Below the pieces are notes generated by a model, which did not search any database, was not told the origin of the DNA, and saw only the letters and a program-made list of their open reading frames with translations. A stretch of DNA of 33,399 nucleotides from Lachnospiraceae bacterium (lineage in GTDB: Bacteria > Bacillota > Clostridia > Lachnospirales > Lachnospiraceae). Positions 1 to 8,934 of this stretch are shown piece by piece. Location of the stretch: contig JAQUYA010000025.1 of assembly GCA_028692055.1 (NCBI GenBank), forward strand, positions 1-33,399. Reading direction: 5' to 3'. Position 1 is the first letter of the stretch, and the number at the start of each line of letters is the position of its first letter. A program made the position numbers and the translations under genes.

Positions 1-12
1 CAAAATTAAAGT

Positions 13-2325
13 TTAATCTGTCAATTTCCAGATGTCGCGGTTGTATTCAGCGATGGTTCTATCGGATGAGAAGAAACCTGCTTTTGCAATATTTACCAGC
101 ATCATTTTTTTCCATTTTGTCTGGTCTTCATAGTCTTTAAACATTCTGTCTTTCGTGGCAATGTAGTCTTCCAAATCAAGTAATGTCATAAACCAGTCTT
201 TATTCAGTAATTCATTGTATAATCTTTCCAGATTTTCTTTATGTCCTGCCTTGAGTGCTTCCTTACCTACAATAAAATCAACTGCTTCCTTGATTACTGG
301 TGATTTCTTATAATAATCCTTGGATACATAGTCCGCTTTTTCATAATGTGCAATTACCTGTTCGCTCTTTTCGCCAAACACATAGATGTTATCGCTACCT
401 ACCAGTTCATCTATCTCTACGTTTGCACCATCGGAAGTTCCGAGTGTTACAGCACCATTTAACATAAATTTCATGTTACCTGTACCAGATGCTTCTTTTG
501 AAGCTAATGAAATCTGTTCAGAAATATCACATGCAGGAATCAATTTTTCTGCCTTACTTACATTGTAATTTTCCACCATCAGCACTTTCATGTATGGGCT
601 GACGTCAGCATCATTATTTACGATTTCCTGTAATACTAATAGTAAGTGAATGATATCCTGTGCAATGACATACGCCGGAGCTGCTTTTGCGCCAAAGATA
701 AAGGTCAATGGTGTACTCGGCTTCTTTCCTGCCTTAATTTCCAGATATTTATGAATGATATACAGTGCATTCATTTGCTGACGTTTGTATTCATGCAATC
801 TCTTTATCTGAATATCAAAGATAGAATTTGGATTAAGTTCCACACCCTGCGTTTCCTTAATAAAATCAACCAGCTGCTCTTTTTTCAGCTTCTTAATATC
901 AGCAAGCTTATCTAATACTTCTGTATCCTCCTGGAATTCCAGCAATTTTTCAAGCCGCATAGCATCCTTCTTATAACTCTCCCCAATGGTTTCTGAAAGG
1001 AAGGAAGCCAGCTCCCTATTACAGGATAATAACCATCTGCGGAAAGTAATACCATTGGTTTTGTTATTGAATTTATCCGGATAAATATCATAAAAATGCT
1101 TTAATTCTGTTTCCTTCAAAATTTCGGTATGAATTGCTGCAACACCATTTACACTAAATCCGTAGTGAATATCAATATGCGCCATATGAACACGATTATC
1201 CTTATCAATAATCTGAACCTTCGGGTCTTTATATTTTGCTGCAACTCTCTTATCTAATTCCTTGATAATCGGAACCAGTTGTGGTACTACCTTTTCCAGA
1301 TATGCAAGTGGCCATTTCTCTAATGCTTCTGCCAGAATCGTATGGTTTGTATATGCACAGGTTCTACTTACCACCTCAATGGCTTCATCCATTGTAAATG
1401 CTTTTTCTTCCATAAGAATACGAATTAATTCTGGGATAACCATCGTTGGATGCGTATCATTAATCTGGATAACTGCATGCTCATACATCTTACGGAGATC
1501 GTATTGCTTTTCTCTCATTTCTTTTAAAATCAGCTGTGCTGCATTGCTTACCATGAAATATTGCTGATAAATACGGAGTAATTGTCCTGCTTCATCCGAA
1601 TCATCCGGATACAGAAATAACGTCAGATTCTTTTCGATATCTTCCTTATCAAAGTCAATTCCTTTTTTTACAATGCTCTCATCTACCGTTTCAATATCGA
1701 ATAAGCGTAATTTATTCATGCCATTGTCATAACCCACAACATCAATATCATATAATCTGGAGGTTACTTTTTTGTCCCCAAAGGAAACATCAAAGGTAAC
1801 ATCTGTCTTATTCAGCCATGATTGAGTCTGAATCCAGTCATTCTTTTCTGCACTCTGAAGTCTGTCCTTAAATACCTGTTTGAAAAGTCCAAAATGATAA
1901 TTCAGACCAATTCCTTCTCCCGGAAGTCCAAGTGTTGCAATAGAGTCCAGAAAACAAGCTGCTAATCTGCCAAGTCCACCATTGCCAAGTGACGGTTCCG
2001 ATTCGATTTCTTCAATGGCACTCAGTGATTTTCCATTTTCTTTTAAAATATCGTCTAATTTGTCATATACACCCAAATTAATTAAATTATTGGAAAGTAA
2101 TTTACCAATCAGAAATTCTGCGGAAATATAATAAATCTTCTTATCTCCAGAAATAGGTGTCGTAATATCTACTAATCCTTTTGCCAATTTGAGAATTGCA
2201 AAATATAATTCTTCATTGCTGCAATCTTTGATTGCTTTATGGTACATACTCTGTACAAGTTCTTCTAATGTCTTTTCTAAGTTCATCAACATGACCTCCC
2301 GCTGCATTTTTAATTGTAACGTCAT
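13..2325 (-). CDS. glgP: Glycogen phosphorylase (GT35, PLP-dependent)
   Basis: Cytosolic alpha-glucan phosphorylase, which releases glucose 1-phosphate from glycogen using phosphate. The pyridoxal-phosphate motif [16 protein letters not shown] is intact, with the PLP lysine at about residue 619 of 770. The N-terminal [17 protein letters not shown] block and the INDTHPT block are also canonical. I start it at the ATG at 2325 because AGGAGG lies 9 bases upstream. An in-frame ATG at 2286 also has a good GGGAGG 8 bases upstream and is the main alternative; the longer reading from 2367 has no site. The 770 aa length is slightly short of the roughly 800-aa family norm, but the domain is complete. 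A promoter with an internal LacI-type palindrome lies at 2409-2437, and the regulator gene upstream is co-directional. The function is very secure; which glucan is used in vivo is inferred. Confidence 0.96.
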   Translation of the reverse strand: MTLQLKMQREVMLMNLEKTLEELVQSMYHKAIKDCSNEELYFAILKLAKGLVDITTPISGDKKIYYISAEFLIGKLLSNNLINLGVYDKLDDILKENGKSLSAIEEIESEPSLGNGGLGRLAACFLDSIATLGLPGEGIGLNYHFGLFKQVFKDRLQSAEKNDWIQTQSWLNKTDVTFDVSFGDKKVTSRLYDIDVVGYDNGMNKLRLFDIETVDESIVKKGIDFDKEDIEKNLTLFLYPDDSDEAGQLLRIYQQYFMVSNAAQLILKEMREKQYDLRKMYEHAVIQINDTHPTMVIPELIRILMEEKAFTMDEAIEVVSRTCAYTNHTILAEALEKWPLAYLEKVVPQLVPIIKELDKRVAAKYKDPKVQIIDKDNRVHMAHIDIHYGFSVNGVAAIHTEILKETELKHFYDIYPDKFNNKTNGITFRRWLLSCNRELASFLSETIGESYKKDAMRLEKLLEFQEDTEVLDKLADIKKLKKEQLVDFIKETQGVELNPNSIFDIQIKRLHEYKRQQMNALYIIHKYLEIKAGKKPSTPLTFIFGAKAAPAYVIAQDIIHLLLVLQEIVNNDADVSPYMKVLMVENYNVSKAEKLIPACDISEQISLASKEASGTGNMKFMLNGAVTLGTSDGANVEIDELVGSDNIYVFGEKSEQVIAHYEKADYVSKDYYKKSPVIKEAVDFIVGKEALKAGHKENLERLYNELLNKDWFMTLLDLEDYIATKDRMFKDYEDQTKWKKMMLVNIAKAGFFSSDRTIAEYNRDIWKLTD

Positions 2326-2408
2326 AACTTTGTTCCTCCTTCTGCCAGTACCGACTCTGGCATGCAAATCGCTTCTGCGAATCTATCCTACTACTAATCT
2401 CCTCTTTT

Positions 2409-2437
2409 AAGATAGCACAGGAAAACGTTTTCCGCAA
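2409..2437 (-). promoter_or_regulatory. glgP promoter with embedded LacI/CcpA-type operator
   Basis: On the minus strand, TTGCGG (2432-2437) and TATCTT (2409-2414) are 17 bases apart. The spacer contains the perfect 14-bp palindrome GGAAAACGTTTTCC (2420-2433), which overlaps the -35 box. It matches the LacI-family core AAACGTTT and 12 of 14 positions of the catabolite site TGWAANCGNTNWCA. Binding there would block RNA polymerase. Either the adjacent LacI-type regulator or a CcpA homologue could be the ligand. Confidence 0.75.
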
Positions 2438-2453
2438 GTATGTTTTTCATTTT

Positions 2454-3443
2454 TTAACAAATAATATCCAGATACTGCATTCTTACCAGTTCGTATTGCA
2501 CTATCACATTCCGTCCTGCTGCCCCTTCCATCAGTTGATGTAATTCCTTTACTGCTTCCTCTGATATATGTGCAAAGTTCTGTCTTACTGTATTCATCTG
2601 CTTACCCACGTATCCCATAAGCGTAATACCGTCAAACCCACATACCGGTCGAAAAATATCCATTTCTGTCAATGCTTTCATCGCTCCGATTGCCATTAGA
2701 TCCGACGCACATACTACTATATCTTTATGCTGGCCATATTGAAAGGTTAATTTTCTGGCTTCCAATTCGCTGAAATTTCCATACCGTATCAGCATAGTTA
2801 GGTTCAATTCCCGCACCAGTTTCTCCATTCCCTTCAGTCTTTCGTCTGTCACATATCCATTTTTCTTTCCGGCTATATATAACACACGTTTTGCATTATT
2901 TTGGAGAATCGTCCTTTTTGCAATATCATATTGTGCCCTCTTATGGTCAATCCATACCGAAGATGTTGTTGCATTTACAATCGGTGCATCTACCAGCACT
3001 ATTTTAAATTTTTCAGCTTCAATCAATTGCTGTAATATCACATCGTCCTTCGATATCCCGCAGATAATGATTCCTGCAATATTCTGTGATAAAAAATATC
3101 GGGTGATTTCCTCGTAGCTCATATCCTGTATCATGGAAAAAAACACTGTAACCAGGTCAAGATTATATTCCTTTGCCTGTCGAATTGCGCCTGCCATATA
3201 TTGCATCCCAATCTCATCAATTGCCTGCGTTTGCGTATTCAGATTCATCAGCAATGCAATTCTTCCCGATTTCTTAGAAGAAAGAGCCGCCGCAATCGCA
3301 TTTGGTACAAATCCTAATTCGGCAATTGCCTTATTTACTTTTTTCTTTGTTTCACTGCTGACATTCGGATAGTTGTTCAAGACTTTGGATACCGTGGATA
3401 TTGCTACTCCCGCATGACTTGCCACATCTTTAATTGATACCAT
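2454..3443 (-). CDS. LacI-family transcriptional regulator
   Basis: A DNA-binding regulator of 329 aa. The N-terminal LacI helix-turn-helix (VSIKDVASHAGVAISTVSKVL, residues about 2-22, followed by the hinge helix near residues 45-57) precedes a periplasmic-binding-protein-like effector domain. I chose the ATG at 3443 because AAGGG lies 9 bases upstream and it begins exactly at the HTH; a reading from TTG at 3515 would add 24 unconserved residues. It sits between an oxidoreductase gene and glgP, all on the same strand. The palindrome in the glgP promoter about 20 bases beyond its stop makes glgP a likely target. Its leader holds two copies of an unusual hairpin module and a possible seven-residue leader peptide. 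The effector sugar is unknown. Confidence 0.92.
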   Translation of the reverse strand: MVSIKDVASHAGVAISTVSKVLNNYPNVSSETKKKVNKAIAELGFVPNAIAAALSSKKSGRIALLMNLNTQTQAIDEIGMQYMAGAIRQAKEYNLDLVTVFFSMIQDMSYEEITRYFLSQNIAGIIICGISKDDVILQQLIEAEKFKIVLVDAPIVNATTSSVWIDHKRAQYDIAKRTILQNNAKRVLYIAGKKNGYVTDERLKGMEKLVRELNLTMLIRYGNFSELEARKLTFQYGQHKDIVVCASDLMAIGAMKALTEMDIFRPVCGFDGITLMGYVGKQMNTVRQNFAHISEEAVKELHQLMEGAAGRNVIVQYELVRMQYLDIIC

Positions 3444-3445
3444 AT

Positions 3446-3469
3446 TTATTTGCCCTTCGTTCTTATCAT
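3446..3469 (-). CDS. Possible leader peptide MIRTKGK upstream of the LacI-type gene
   Basis: An ATG at 3469 lies 7 bases after the GGG of the hairpin module and opens a seven-codon frame (MIRTKGK) ending in TAA. The stop is only 2 bases from the regulator's ATG, and the regulator's Shine-Dalgarno (AAGGG) lies inside this frame. Translation of the leader would therefore directly affect initiation on the regulator. It is too short to support by coding statistics, so this remains a proposal. Confidence 0.3.
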   Translation of the reverse strand: MIRTKGK

Positions 3470-3474
3470 TTTTA

Positions 3475-3500
3475 TTCCCATCTGCGTGCTTTAGCACGCG
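3475..3500 (-). ncRNA. Hairpin-AGATGGGA module, copy 1
   Basis: On the minus strand the stem GCGTGC/GCACGC with loop TAAA is followed at once by AGATGGGAATAAAA and then ATG. Two other copies in the window (3549-3573 and 13043-13067) share the tail but not the stem sequence. Here the tail would act as the ribosome site of the leader peptide. Confidence 0.5.
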
Positions 3501-3548
3501 TACAATCAAAACCAATGTGAAATAATTGTCAAATCATTTCACTCTTAT

Positions 3549-3573
3549 TCCCATCTGTGACCTTTGGTCGCAG
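3549..3573 (-). ncRNA. Hairpin-AGATGGGA module, copy 2
   Basis: The minus-strand stem TGCGACC/GGTCACA, with loop AAA and one G-U pair, is followed by AGATGGGAATAAGA and then GTG. That GTG opens a frame of only two codons (GTG AAA TGA). The element begins 3 bases after the oxidoreductase stop, so it lies between the oxidoreductase and LacI-type genes. Confidence 0.5.
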
Positions 3574-3575
3574 AA

Positions 3576-4715
3576 TTATATAGTCAATGCCGCTTCCTCG
3601 TCTGCCTGCAAATATTCCTGATTTAAATAACCCTGAGGTAACGGAGGCATTTTTTCAAAGGTCGATTGTAAAATAATCGTCCGCTCCGTCAAATTACTCT
3701 TCGCAATACCATGCAATAATTCCAAAGCATGATATGCCATTTCTTTGTTTGCACGTGGTCGTCTTTGATTTTGAATCGCCCATGCCATTTCTGCTGCCCC
3801 AAGTCCTCTGCTATTATCGGAATATCCAAAGTTTCCCGGAAATACGATTGCTTCTGTCTGTCCTTTTCGCAACAGCCTGACTTCCCCACCAAATTCATTT
3901 GGATCAGACATATATATAACACCTTGTGTCCCATATAATGTTACATATGGTTTTTCTGGAAATACACTTTCCGAATTAAATTGCAGGCTTCCAATCACTC
4001 CATTTTCAAACAATATTGTTCCTGCAAGAATTCCTTCATTTTCAATCTGATATCTTTCATTAAAATTATCTTCACGCGGAAAAGGATGGATTCTTTCCGT
4101 AATACTGTTTTTCATCATACCATTTACTTTTTTTACGGGCCCCAAGATGGATAATAATGCTGTCACATAGTAAATGCCAAGATCAAATCCAATCCCCGCT
4201 CCTTTTCCCTTTAAGAAGGAAAATAACTCCGTTAAGGTTGCATAATCTCTATTTACTATTGCTGTACAGGAGGTCACTTCTCCAATCAGTCCACTTTCTA
4301 CCAGTTGTCTGGCTGTCTGAATAGAGGAACCCAAAAAGGTATCGGGTGCTACTCCCAAATAAACCCCCTTTTTGTCAGCCAGCTCGGATAGCTCCTTTGC
4401 TTCTGCTAATTCAACGGCAAATACTTTTTCTGTGTATACATGCTTTCCTGCTTCTATTAGTTGTTTGATTACTGCATAATGTGCTGATGGTGGTGTCAGA
4501 TTAACCACTAGTTCTATTTCATCACTTTCACATATTTCCTCTATCGTCATTGCCTTTATTCCAAATTGCTCTGCCTTACGCTTTGCCGATTCCATATGAC
4601 TGGCAGCGCAACCCACTACCTCTAAAATCTGAAACTTTTGCTGCATATTCTGAATATATATGTCACTAATATTTCCGCAACCTACAACTGCCGCCTTTAT
4701 TGCTTTAACCTTCAT
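3576..4715 (-). CDS. Gfo/Idh/MocA-family NAD(P)-dependent oxidoreductase
   Basis: A cytosolic sugar or inositol-type dehydrogenase of 379 aa. The N-terminal Rossmann fold begins AVVGCGNISDIYIQN, the nucleotide-binding glycine turn of this family. EKVFAV near residue 97 corresponds to the usual EKP lysine motif, and the C-terminal half has the alpha/beta substrate domain of the family. I start at the ATG at 4715 (AGGGAG, 10 bases upstream) rather than the TTG six bases earlier. It is the first gene of a co-directional set with the LacI-type regulator and glgP. That suggests a sugar substrate, but the sequence does not show which one. Confidence 0.88.
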   Translation of the reverse strand: MKVKAIKAAVVGCGNISDIYIQNMQQKFQILEVVGCAASHMESAKRKAEQFGIKAMTIEEICESDEIELVVNLTPPSAHYAVIKQLIEAGKHVYTEKVFAVELAEAKELSELADKKGVYLGVAPDTFLGSSIQTARQLVESGLIGEVTSCTAIVNRDYATLTELFSFLKGKGAGIGFDLGIYYVTALLSILGPVKKVNGMMKNSITERIHPFPREDNFNERYQIENEGILAGTILFENGVIGSLQFNSESVFPEKPYVTLYGTQGVIYMSDPNEFGGEVRLLRKGQTEAIVFPGNFGYSDNSRGLGAAEMAWAIQNQRRPRANKEMAYHALELLHGIAKSNLTERTIILQSTFEKMPPLPQGYLNQEYLQADEEAALTI

Positions 4716-4792
4716 TTGCAATAATCTCCCTTCTAATGTAGTGCCAATGATGTAAACCTGTTCACTTTTTTACATTCTAACAAATCGTATGC

Positions 4793-4834
4793 AAAAAAGG
4801 AACCATACATTGTTTAAAACAATGATATAATTCC
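4793..4834 (-). terminator. Terminator of the phosphofructokinase gene
   Basis: The minus-strand hairpin has the inner stem CATTGTTT/AAACAATG and the outer pairs GGAA/TTCC, and is followed by TTTTTT. It lies 60 bases beyond the pfp stop codon. Confidence 0.8.
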
Positions 4835-4894
4835 TTTTCTTGATATGATATTCAAATTTTCTATCTATTTTCTATCTTTTTTTCATCAATCTAC

Positions 4895-6553
4895 TTATTC
4901 CTGCTCAAGTGCAAGAGTTCTTGTTGTAATATCACATACTTCGGTTGGTCCGTAGTACTGAATAGCACCTGGATATACATAGCTTGTTTCAACAGACCAT
5001 TCTTCTCTATGTGCTTCGAAGAATTTAAATGGCTTGCCATCAAGTTCAACGAGTGCTTTTCTAATAACTGGTTTGTCTTCTCCGTGTCTTCTTTCCACGT
5101 TCATCATCTTCGTGATTGGCATACCACCGGCAACCCATTCACTTGCTGGAGCAGAAAGGTTCGATACTTTTGATAAATATCCATTATAACCATACTGAAT
5201 CAGCATAAATGCATTGTAGCCTAATGAGTAGCAGTAATCAGAATCAAAGTTAGATGGGAATGCACATCTTCCTTCATAACCGAAGAAGTGGTGAAGGGCA
5301 CCAAATTTTCCTTTGTATGTGCCTTTTTTCTTACGTTCTGCTAATTTATCTGCAACAAGCGCTGAGAATAATTTTTCAGATTCAATAAGAGAAACCTGTA
5401 CATTACCATGTGGATCTCTTTCCAGGAATAACTGTTGCTGGATTCCCTGTGGAAGAATTGCAAATACTGCCATGGATTCTTTGGAAAGACCCTGTTCAAT
5501 AAATGTATATTTTTCTCCCCATGTGGAAAGTGCGTTAAAGGTTTCTGCTTTGCTTCCTGCAAGAAGTTCATTGATTTCTCCAATTAATGCAGAGAATTCA
5601 GGAACAAATTCAACAACGCCTTCTGGAATAACTGCAACACCAAAGTTCATACCTTTTGCTGCTCTTTTTTCTACAGAATCAGCGATATAGTCTGCGATTT
5701 GTGAGAGTGACATCTTTTTCGCTGCAACTTCTTCTGAAATTAAGCAGATGTTTGGCTGTGTTTCAAGAGCACATTCCAAAGCTACGTGAGAAGCAGAACG
5801 ACCCATAACTTTGATAAAATGCCAGTATTTTTTAGCAGAGTTTGCATCTCTCTCGATGTTACCGATTAATTCACTATAGGTTTTTGTAGCCGTATCAAAA
5901 CCAAAGGAACACTCGATATCTTCATTCTTAAGGTCACCATCAATTGTCTTAGGACAACCGATAACCTGAACACCTGTATCTTTTGCTGCGAAATATTCAG
6001 CCAGTACAGCTGCATTTGTGTTGGAATCATCGCCTCCGATGATAACAATAGCAGTAATGCCATGTTTCTTGCATACATCTGCTGCAATTGCAAACTGTTC
6101 ATCTGTTTCCAGTTTTGTTCTGCCGGAACCAATGATATCAAATCCGCCTGTATTTCTGAACTCATTAATATAGCTATCATCAAAAATCAGATAATCGTCT
6201 TCTACAAGACCACTTGGACCATTTTTGAAGCCATAAAGAACATTTTCCTTATTCGTAGCTTTTAATGCATCGTATAATCCACAAACAACATTGTGTCCAC
6301 CTGGCGCCTGTCCGCCTGAAAGAATAACACCTACTACCTGTTTCTTTGTAGCAGCTGTATTCTGTCCTTTTTCAAATGTAATTTCTTTCTTACCATATGT
6401 GTTAGGGAAAAGAGCTTTGATCTTATCCTGATCCGCTACGCTCTGTGTTTCTTCGCCTTCTTTAACACCGATTTCTGTAATACCATTTCTGAGCATTCCC
6501 GGAAGCTTTGGAGTATACTCATATCTAGCTTTTTGTAATGGTGAATAATTCAT
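4895..6553 (-). CDS. pfp: Diphosphate-fructose-6-phosphate 1-phosphotransferase (PPi-PFK, long form)
   Basis: Phosphorylates fructose 6-phosphate with pyrophosphate in place of ATP, reversibly, in the cytosol. The 552-aa length and the motifs GGDDSNTNA and PKTIDGDLK are the PPi-type signatures; ATP enzymes have GGDGS and PGTIDND at those places. The glycine-rich [15 protein letters not shown] loop, [14 protein letters not shown] and the C-terminal [12 protein letters not shown] block are also typical of the long, plant-beta-like class. The ATG at 6553 has AAAGGAGA 6 bases upstream. It has its own promoter (6598-6626) and terminator (4793-4834), so it is monocistronic. This enzyme fits with the two phosphorylases of the window in an ATP-sparing glycolysis. 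Confidence 0.95.
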   Translation of the reverse strand: MNYSPLQKARYEYTPKLPGMLRNGITEIGVKEGEETQSVADQDKIKALFPNTYGKKEITFEKGQNTAATKKQVVGVILSGGQAPGGHNVVCGLYDALKATNKENVLYGFKNGPSGLVEDDYLIFDDSYINEFRNTGGFDIIGSGRTKLETDEQFAIAADVCKKHGITAIVIIGGDDSNTNAAVLAEYFAAKDTGVQVIGCPKTIDGDLKNEDIECSFGFDTATKTYSELIGNIERDANSAKKYWHFIKVMGRSASHVALECALETQPNICLISEEVAAKKMSLSQIADYIADSVEKRAAKGMNFGVAVIPEGVVEFVPEFSALIGEINELLAGSKAETFNALSTWGEKYTFIEQGLSKESMAVFAILPQGIQQQLFLERDPHGNVQVSLIESEKLFSALVADKLAERKKKGTYKGKFGALHHFFGYEGRCAFPSNFDSDYCYSLGYNAFMLIQYGYNGYLSKVSNLSAPASEWVAGGMPITKMMNVERRHGEDKPVIRKALVELDGKPFKFFEAHREEWSVETSYVYPGAIQYYGPTEVCDITTRTLALEQE

Positions 6554-6597
6554 ATTTTGTCTCCTTTGCATTATCTAAACTTAAACCTACATCTTAG

Positions 6598-6626
6598 ATT
6601 CTAAGGCATTCTTTTGAAAATGTAAA
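6598..6626 (-). promoter_or_regulatory. Promoter of pfp
   Basis: Minus-strand TTTACA (6621-6626) and TAGAAT (6598-6603) are separated by 17 bases. The transcript would have a leader of about 40 bases. Confidence 0.65.
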
Positions 6627-6654
6627 CTATAAAAAGCCATTTTTTCTTCCTTTT

Positions 6655-7599
6655 TTAAAAAAGTGTTAAATATACAAAATATACTGCATAGACCGCGAGC
6701 ATAAATATTCCACCACTTCTTTTCAGCGTTCTGTCCTTTACAACACAGATAAATAGAATAACCGCCGCCACAATTGCCATAATGGTGTCATAGACAAAAT
6801 TAGAGGCAAAGGAAATTGGTATAATCAGTGCTGCTGTTCCTACTACAAACAGAATATTAAAAATATTACTTCCTACAATATTTCCAATTGCAATATCTGT
6901 CTTTCCCTTAATGCCAGCAGTTACCGAAGTAATTAATTCTGGAAGTGAGGTACCAAATGCCACGATGGTCAGTCCTATTAGACGTTCGCTCATGCCAAAA
7001 GCCTTTGCAATGCTGCTTGCACTGTCTACTGTCACATCACTGCCCCATACGATGAGTCCCATACCAATTGCGGTTAAGAATAATAATTTACCGATACTGT
7101 CTTTTTTAGAGTCCTCAGGTAGGTCTTCCATTGGCATATCTCCTGATTTCGCCATGCGAAATAAATAAGCCAGAAATAGAATCATAAACACCCAGAAAAT
7201 CGCACCATCGATTCTGCCAACGGAGTGTCCGGCGACTCCAAGTCCCAACAGAAGTACTGTAACGACAACAACAAATGGAATTTCATATTTTAAAGTATTC
7301 TTTTGAATGGATAACGGTTTGATTAATGCGGTAATCCCAAGAATCAATAAAATATTCATAATATTGCTGCCAACCACATTACCAATCGTCAATTCTGCAC
7401 TGCCTTTTATGGCTGCACTAATACTAATCGCCGCTTCCGGTGCACTGGTTCCAAATGCTACAATGGTAAGCCCAATGATAATCTGTGGAATACCAAAGCA
7501 GTCTGCAATACCCGCTGCACCTTCGACAAACCAGTCTGCCCCCTTTACCAGCATTGCAAACCCTACTACTAATAAAAAAATCTGTACTATAATACTCAT
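6655..7599 (-). CDS. CaCA-family calcium/sodium (cation) antiporter, YrbG type
   Basis: An inner-membrane cation exchanger of 314 aa with about ten hydrophobic segments in two homologous halves. Each half carries the alpha-repeat signatures: IVAFGTSAPEAAISISAA and IGNVVGSNIMNILLILG in the first, IVAFGTSLPELITSVTAG and IGNIVGSNIFNILFVVG in the second. These hold the acidic and asparagine ligands for the ion. The ATG at 7599 has AAAGGAGAA upstream. The gene lies directly behind a yybP-ykoY manganese riboswitch with a terminator, so its expression should rise when Mn2+ is high. Family annotation alone would say Ca2+/Na+; the riboswitch suggests that Mn2+ export is its real or additional role (inference). 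Confidence 0.92.
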   Translation of the reverse strand: MSIIVQIFLLVVGFAMLVKGADWFVEGAAGIADCFGIPQIIIGLTIVAFGTSAPEAAISISAAIKGSAELTIGNVVGSNIMNILLILGITALIKPLSIQKNTLKYEIPFVVVVTVLLLGLGVAGHSVGRIDGAIFWVFMILFLAYLFRMAKSGDMPMEDLPEDSKKDSIGKLLFLTAIGMGLIVWGSDVTVDSASSIAKAFGMSERLIGLTIVAFGTSLPELITSVTAGIKGKTDIAIGNIVGSNIFNILFVVGTAALIIPISFASNFVYDTIMAIVAAVILFICVVKDRTLKRSGGIFMLAVYAVYFVYLTLF

Positions 7600-7626
7600 T
7601 TTATTTTCTCCTTTAAGTGTACACGC

Positions 7627-7685
7627 AAAAAAAGGAACGAGTCCTTTTGGTACACAAATATAGTGTGTACCAAAAGTCTCGTTCC
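7627..7685 (-). terminator. Riboswitch-controlled terminator
   Basis: The long minus-strand hairpin pairs GGAACGAG with CTCGTTCC and TTTTGGTACACA with TGTGTACCAAAA, and ends in TTTTTTT. Its 5' arm contains the CTTTTGG that also closes the aptamer's first stem. Aptamer folding and termination are therefore mutually exclusive. Confidence 0.92.
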
Positions 7686-7763
7686 CATTGTATCAAACAG
7701 GGATGTAACCACCGCTTACATGCGGGAGATTGTTGACTACATCAGCTAACTACTCCCTTTTGG
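7670..7763 (-). ncRNA. yybP-ykoY manganese riboswitch aptamer
   Basis: On the minus strand the closing stem CCAAAAG/CTTTTGG surrounds the conserved yybP-ykoY elements: GGGAGTAG after the 5' strand, AGTCAACA with TCTCCCGC, the GGTGGTTACATCCC arm, and ACGAGAC at the 3' end. In this class (established knowledge) Mn2+ joins the two coaxial legs and switches expression on. Here it would prevent the overlapping terminator and allow the antiporter gene to be read. The identification is by motif; a covariance search would confirm it. Confidence 0.92.
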
Positions 7764-7772
7764 ATTAAACCG

Positions 7773-7802
7773 AATATAGCATACTTCCACTCTAAGAGTC
7801 AA
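7773..7802 (-). promoter_or_regulatory. Promoter of the riboswitch-antiporter unit
   Basis: Minus-strand TTGACT (7797-7802) and TATATT (7773-7778) with an 18-base spacer. The -35 box overlaps the stop codon of the upstream hydrolase gene. Transcription would begin just before the aptamer's first stem. Confidence 0.75.
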
Positions 7803-8934
7803 TTACTTTTTGATTTATCTTATCCTTATTTTCATTTATGGTTAGTAACTGTTTTGCCCCCATACGCATAAATTGTTTTAACATTTTCCATAATATTTTT
7901 CGCGTTTCTTCGTCCTGCTCCCTGGTCGCTGCCATAATCTGGCGAAAAACCTTCTTCCAATCCGCGATTACTTCTGTTGCGTCTGTCATCTGTGATGTGT
8001 GAATGATATCAAAAATTATATTTACCAGCTTCTCTCGTGCGGCATCATCCATATTTTGAATCCATTCATTCAATGTTTTATCCATGAGATAGGCTGCCCT
8101 GTCAACTTCCTTCAGATATTGGAAGTTTCCTCTTTTTACAATCCAGGAAAATGGGTCATGCTGTAGGATACCGTTTTGCGAACTGCGAATCACCTGATAT
8201 TCTTCCTGATTTTCCAATAGCATTCCTATAATGGAGGATTGCGGAATGATTTTCTTTATTCTATGCGCAATTTTCAGATATCCCTCGTCTTCCAGAAAAT
8301 CTTCCTTGAACCCTGGGCCATCCAGACTATAAATCCTGCGTATCCGCTTCTGCATATCTTCCTTCATATGCATCGCTGCATATACTGCCACATTTCCCCC
8401 TTTGGAATGACCACCCATATAGAATTTTCCCTTTTGAGGCAATGCCGGAGTTATTTTTGTCATGTATTCCACTGCCCGTTCCTGTGCAGGTACTGGGCTT
8501 AAAAATGCCATATTGAAATCTTCCTTCCACCCAATCAGCGTTTCATCCGTTCCACGAAATGCAATAAATGGACAGCATTCTTCCAATAGGAAAATCATCG
8601 CTGCAAACTGTGTTTCCTTCTCAGGCTCTACCAGATTTTCATAATAAACCATCTGCGTATTTCCAAAACGTTTGCTGCCTGCTGCCTCTTTCAATAGCTG
8701 CATATTGCTCTTCACGTCCAATAAGCCTTCAAATAAGGCATCGTACTGCGTATCACTCAGCTCATTGATTTGCCGTAATGTAATCTTTTTTTGTATCTCA
8801 TCTACGCCGGAAACGCAATCATCAAATTTCAAATAGGACAGCTCGGATAATACCAGGCTGTCCACAGAATTAAATACCTTTTCCAGAAAGGTATTGTTCC
8901 CATATTCTTTTATATAATCAATGATATTCCCCAT
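7792..8934 (-). CDS. Mbeg1-like (DUF2974) alpha/beta hydrolase
   Basis: A predicted cytosolic serine hydrolase of 380 aa. The nucleophile elbow GGHSKGGNVA puts the serine near residue 177. IAFRGTDETLIGWKEDF earlier in the chain is the lipase-like block of the Mbeg1/DUF2974 family, and SLDGPGF follows the elbow. There is no signal peptide or membrane span. The ATG at 8934 has GGGAG 8 bases upstream and overlaps the end of the FUSC-type gene by 17 bases, so the two are translationally coupled. Family members are common in Clostridia, but their substrate is not established. The pairing with a membrane exporter does not settle it. Confidence 0.85.
   Translation of the reverse strand: MGNIIDYIKEYGNNTFLEKVFNSVDSLVLSELSYLKFDDCVSGVDEIQKKITLRQINELSDTQYDALFEGLLDVKSNMQLLKEAAGSKRFGNTQMVYYENLVEPEKETQFAAMIFLLEECCPFIAFRGTDETLIGWKEDFNMAFLSPVPAQERAVEYMTKITPALPQKGKFYMGGHSKGGNVAVYAAMHMKEDMQKRIRRIYSLDGPGFKEDFLEDEGYLKIAHRIKKIIPQSSIIGMLLENQEEYQVIRSSQNGILQHDPFSWIVKRGNFQYLKEVDRAAYLMDKTLNEWIQNMDDAAREKLVNIIFDIIHTSQMTDATEVIADWKKVFRQIMAATREQDEETRKILWKMLKQFMRMGAKQLLTINENKDKINQKVIDS

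Noticed and set aside
2237..2437. 66-codon minus-strand frame overlapping the start of glgP
   Set aside because: It is a second frame through the glgP promoter and N-terminus, with no initiation signals and no recognisable sequence.
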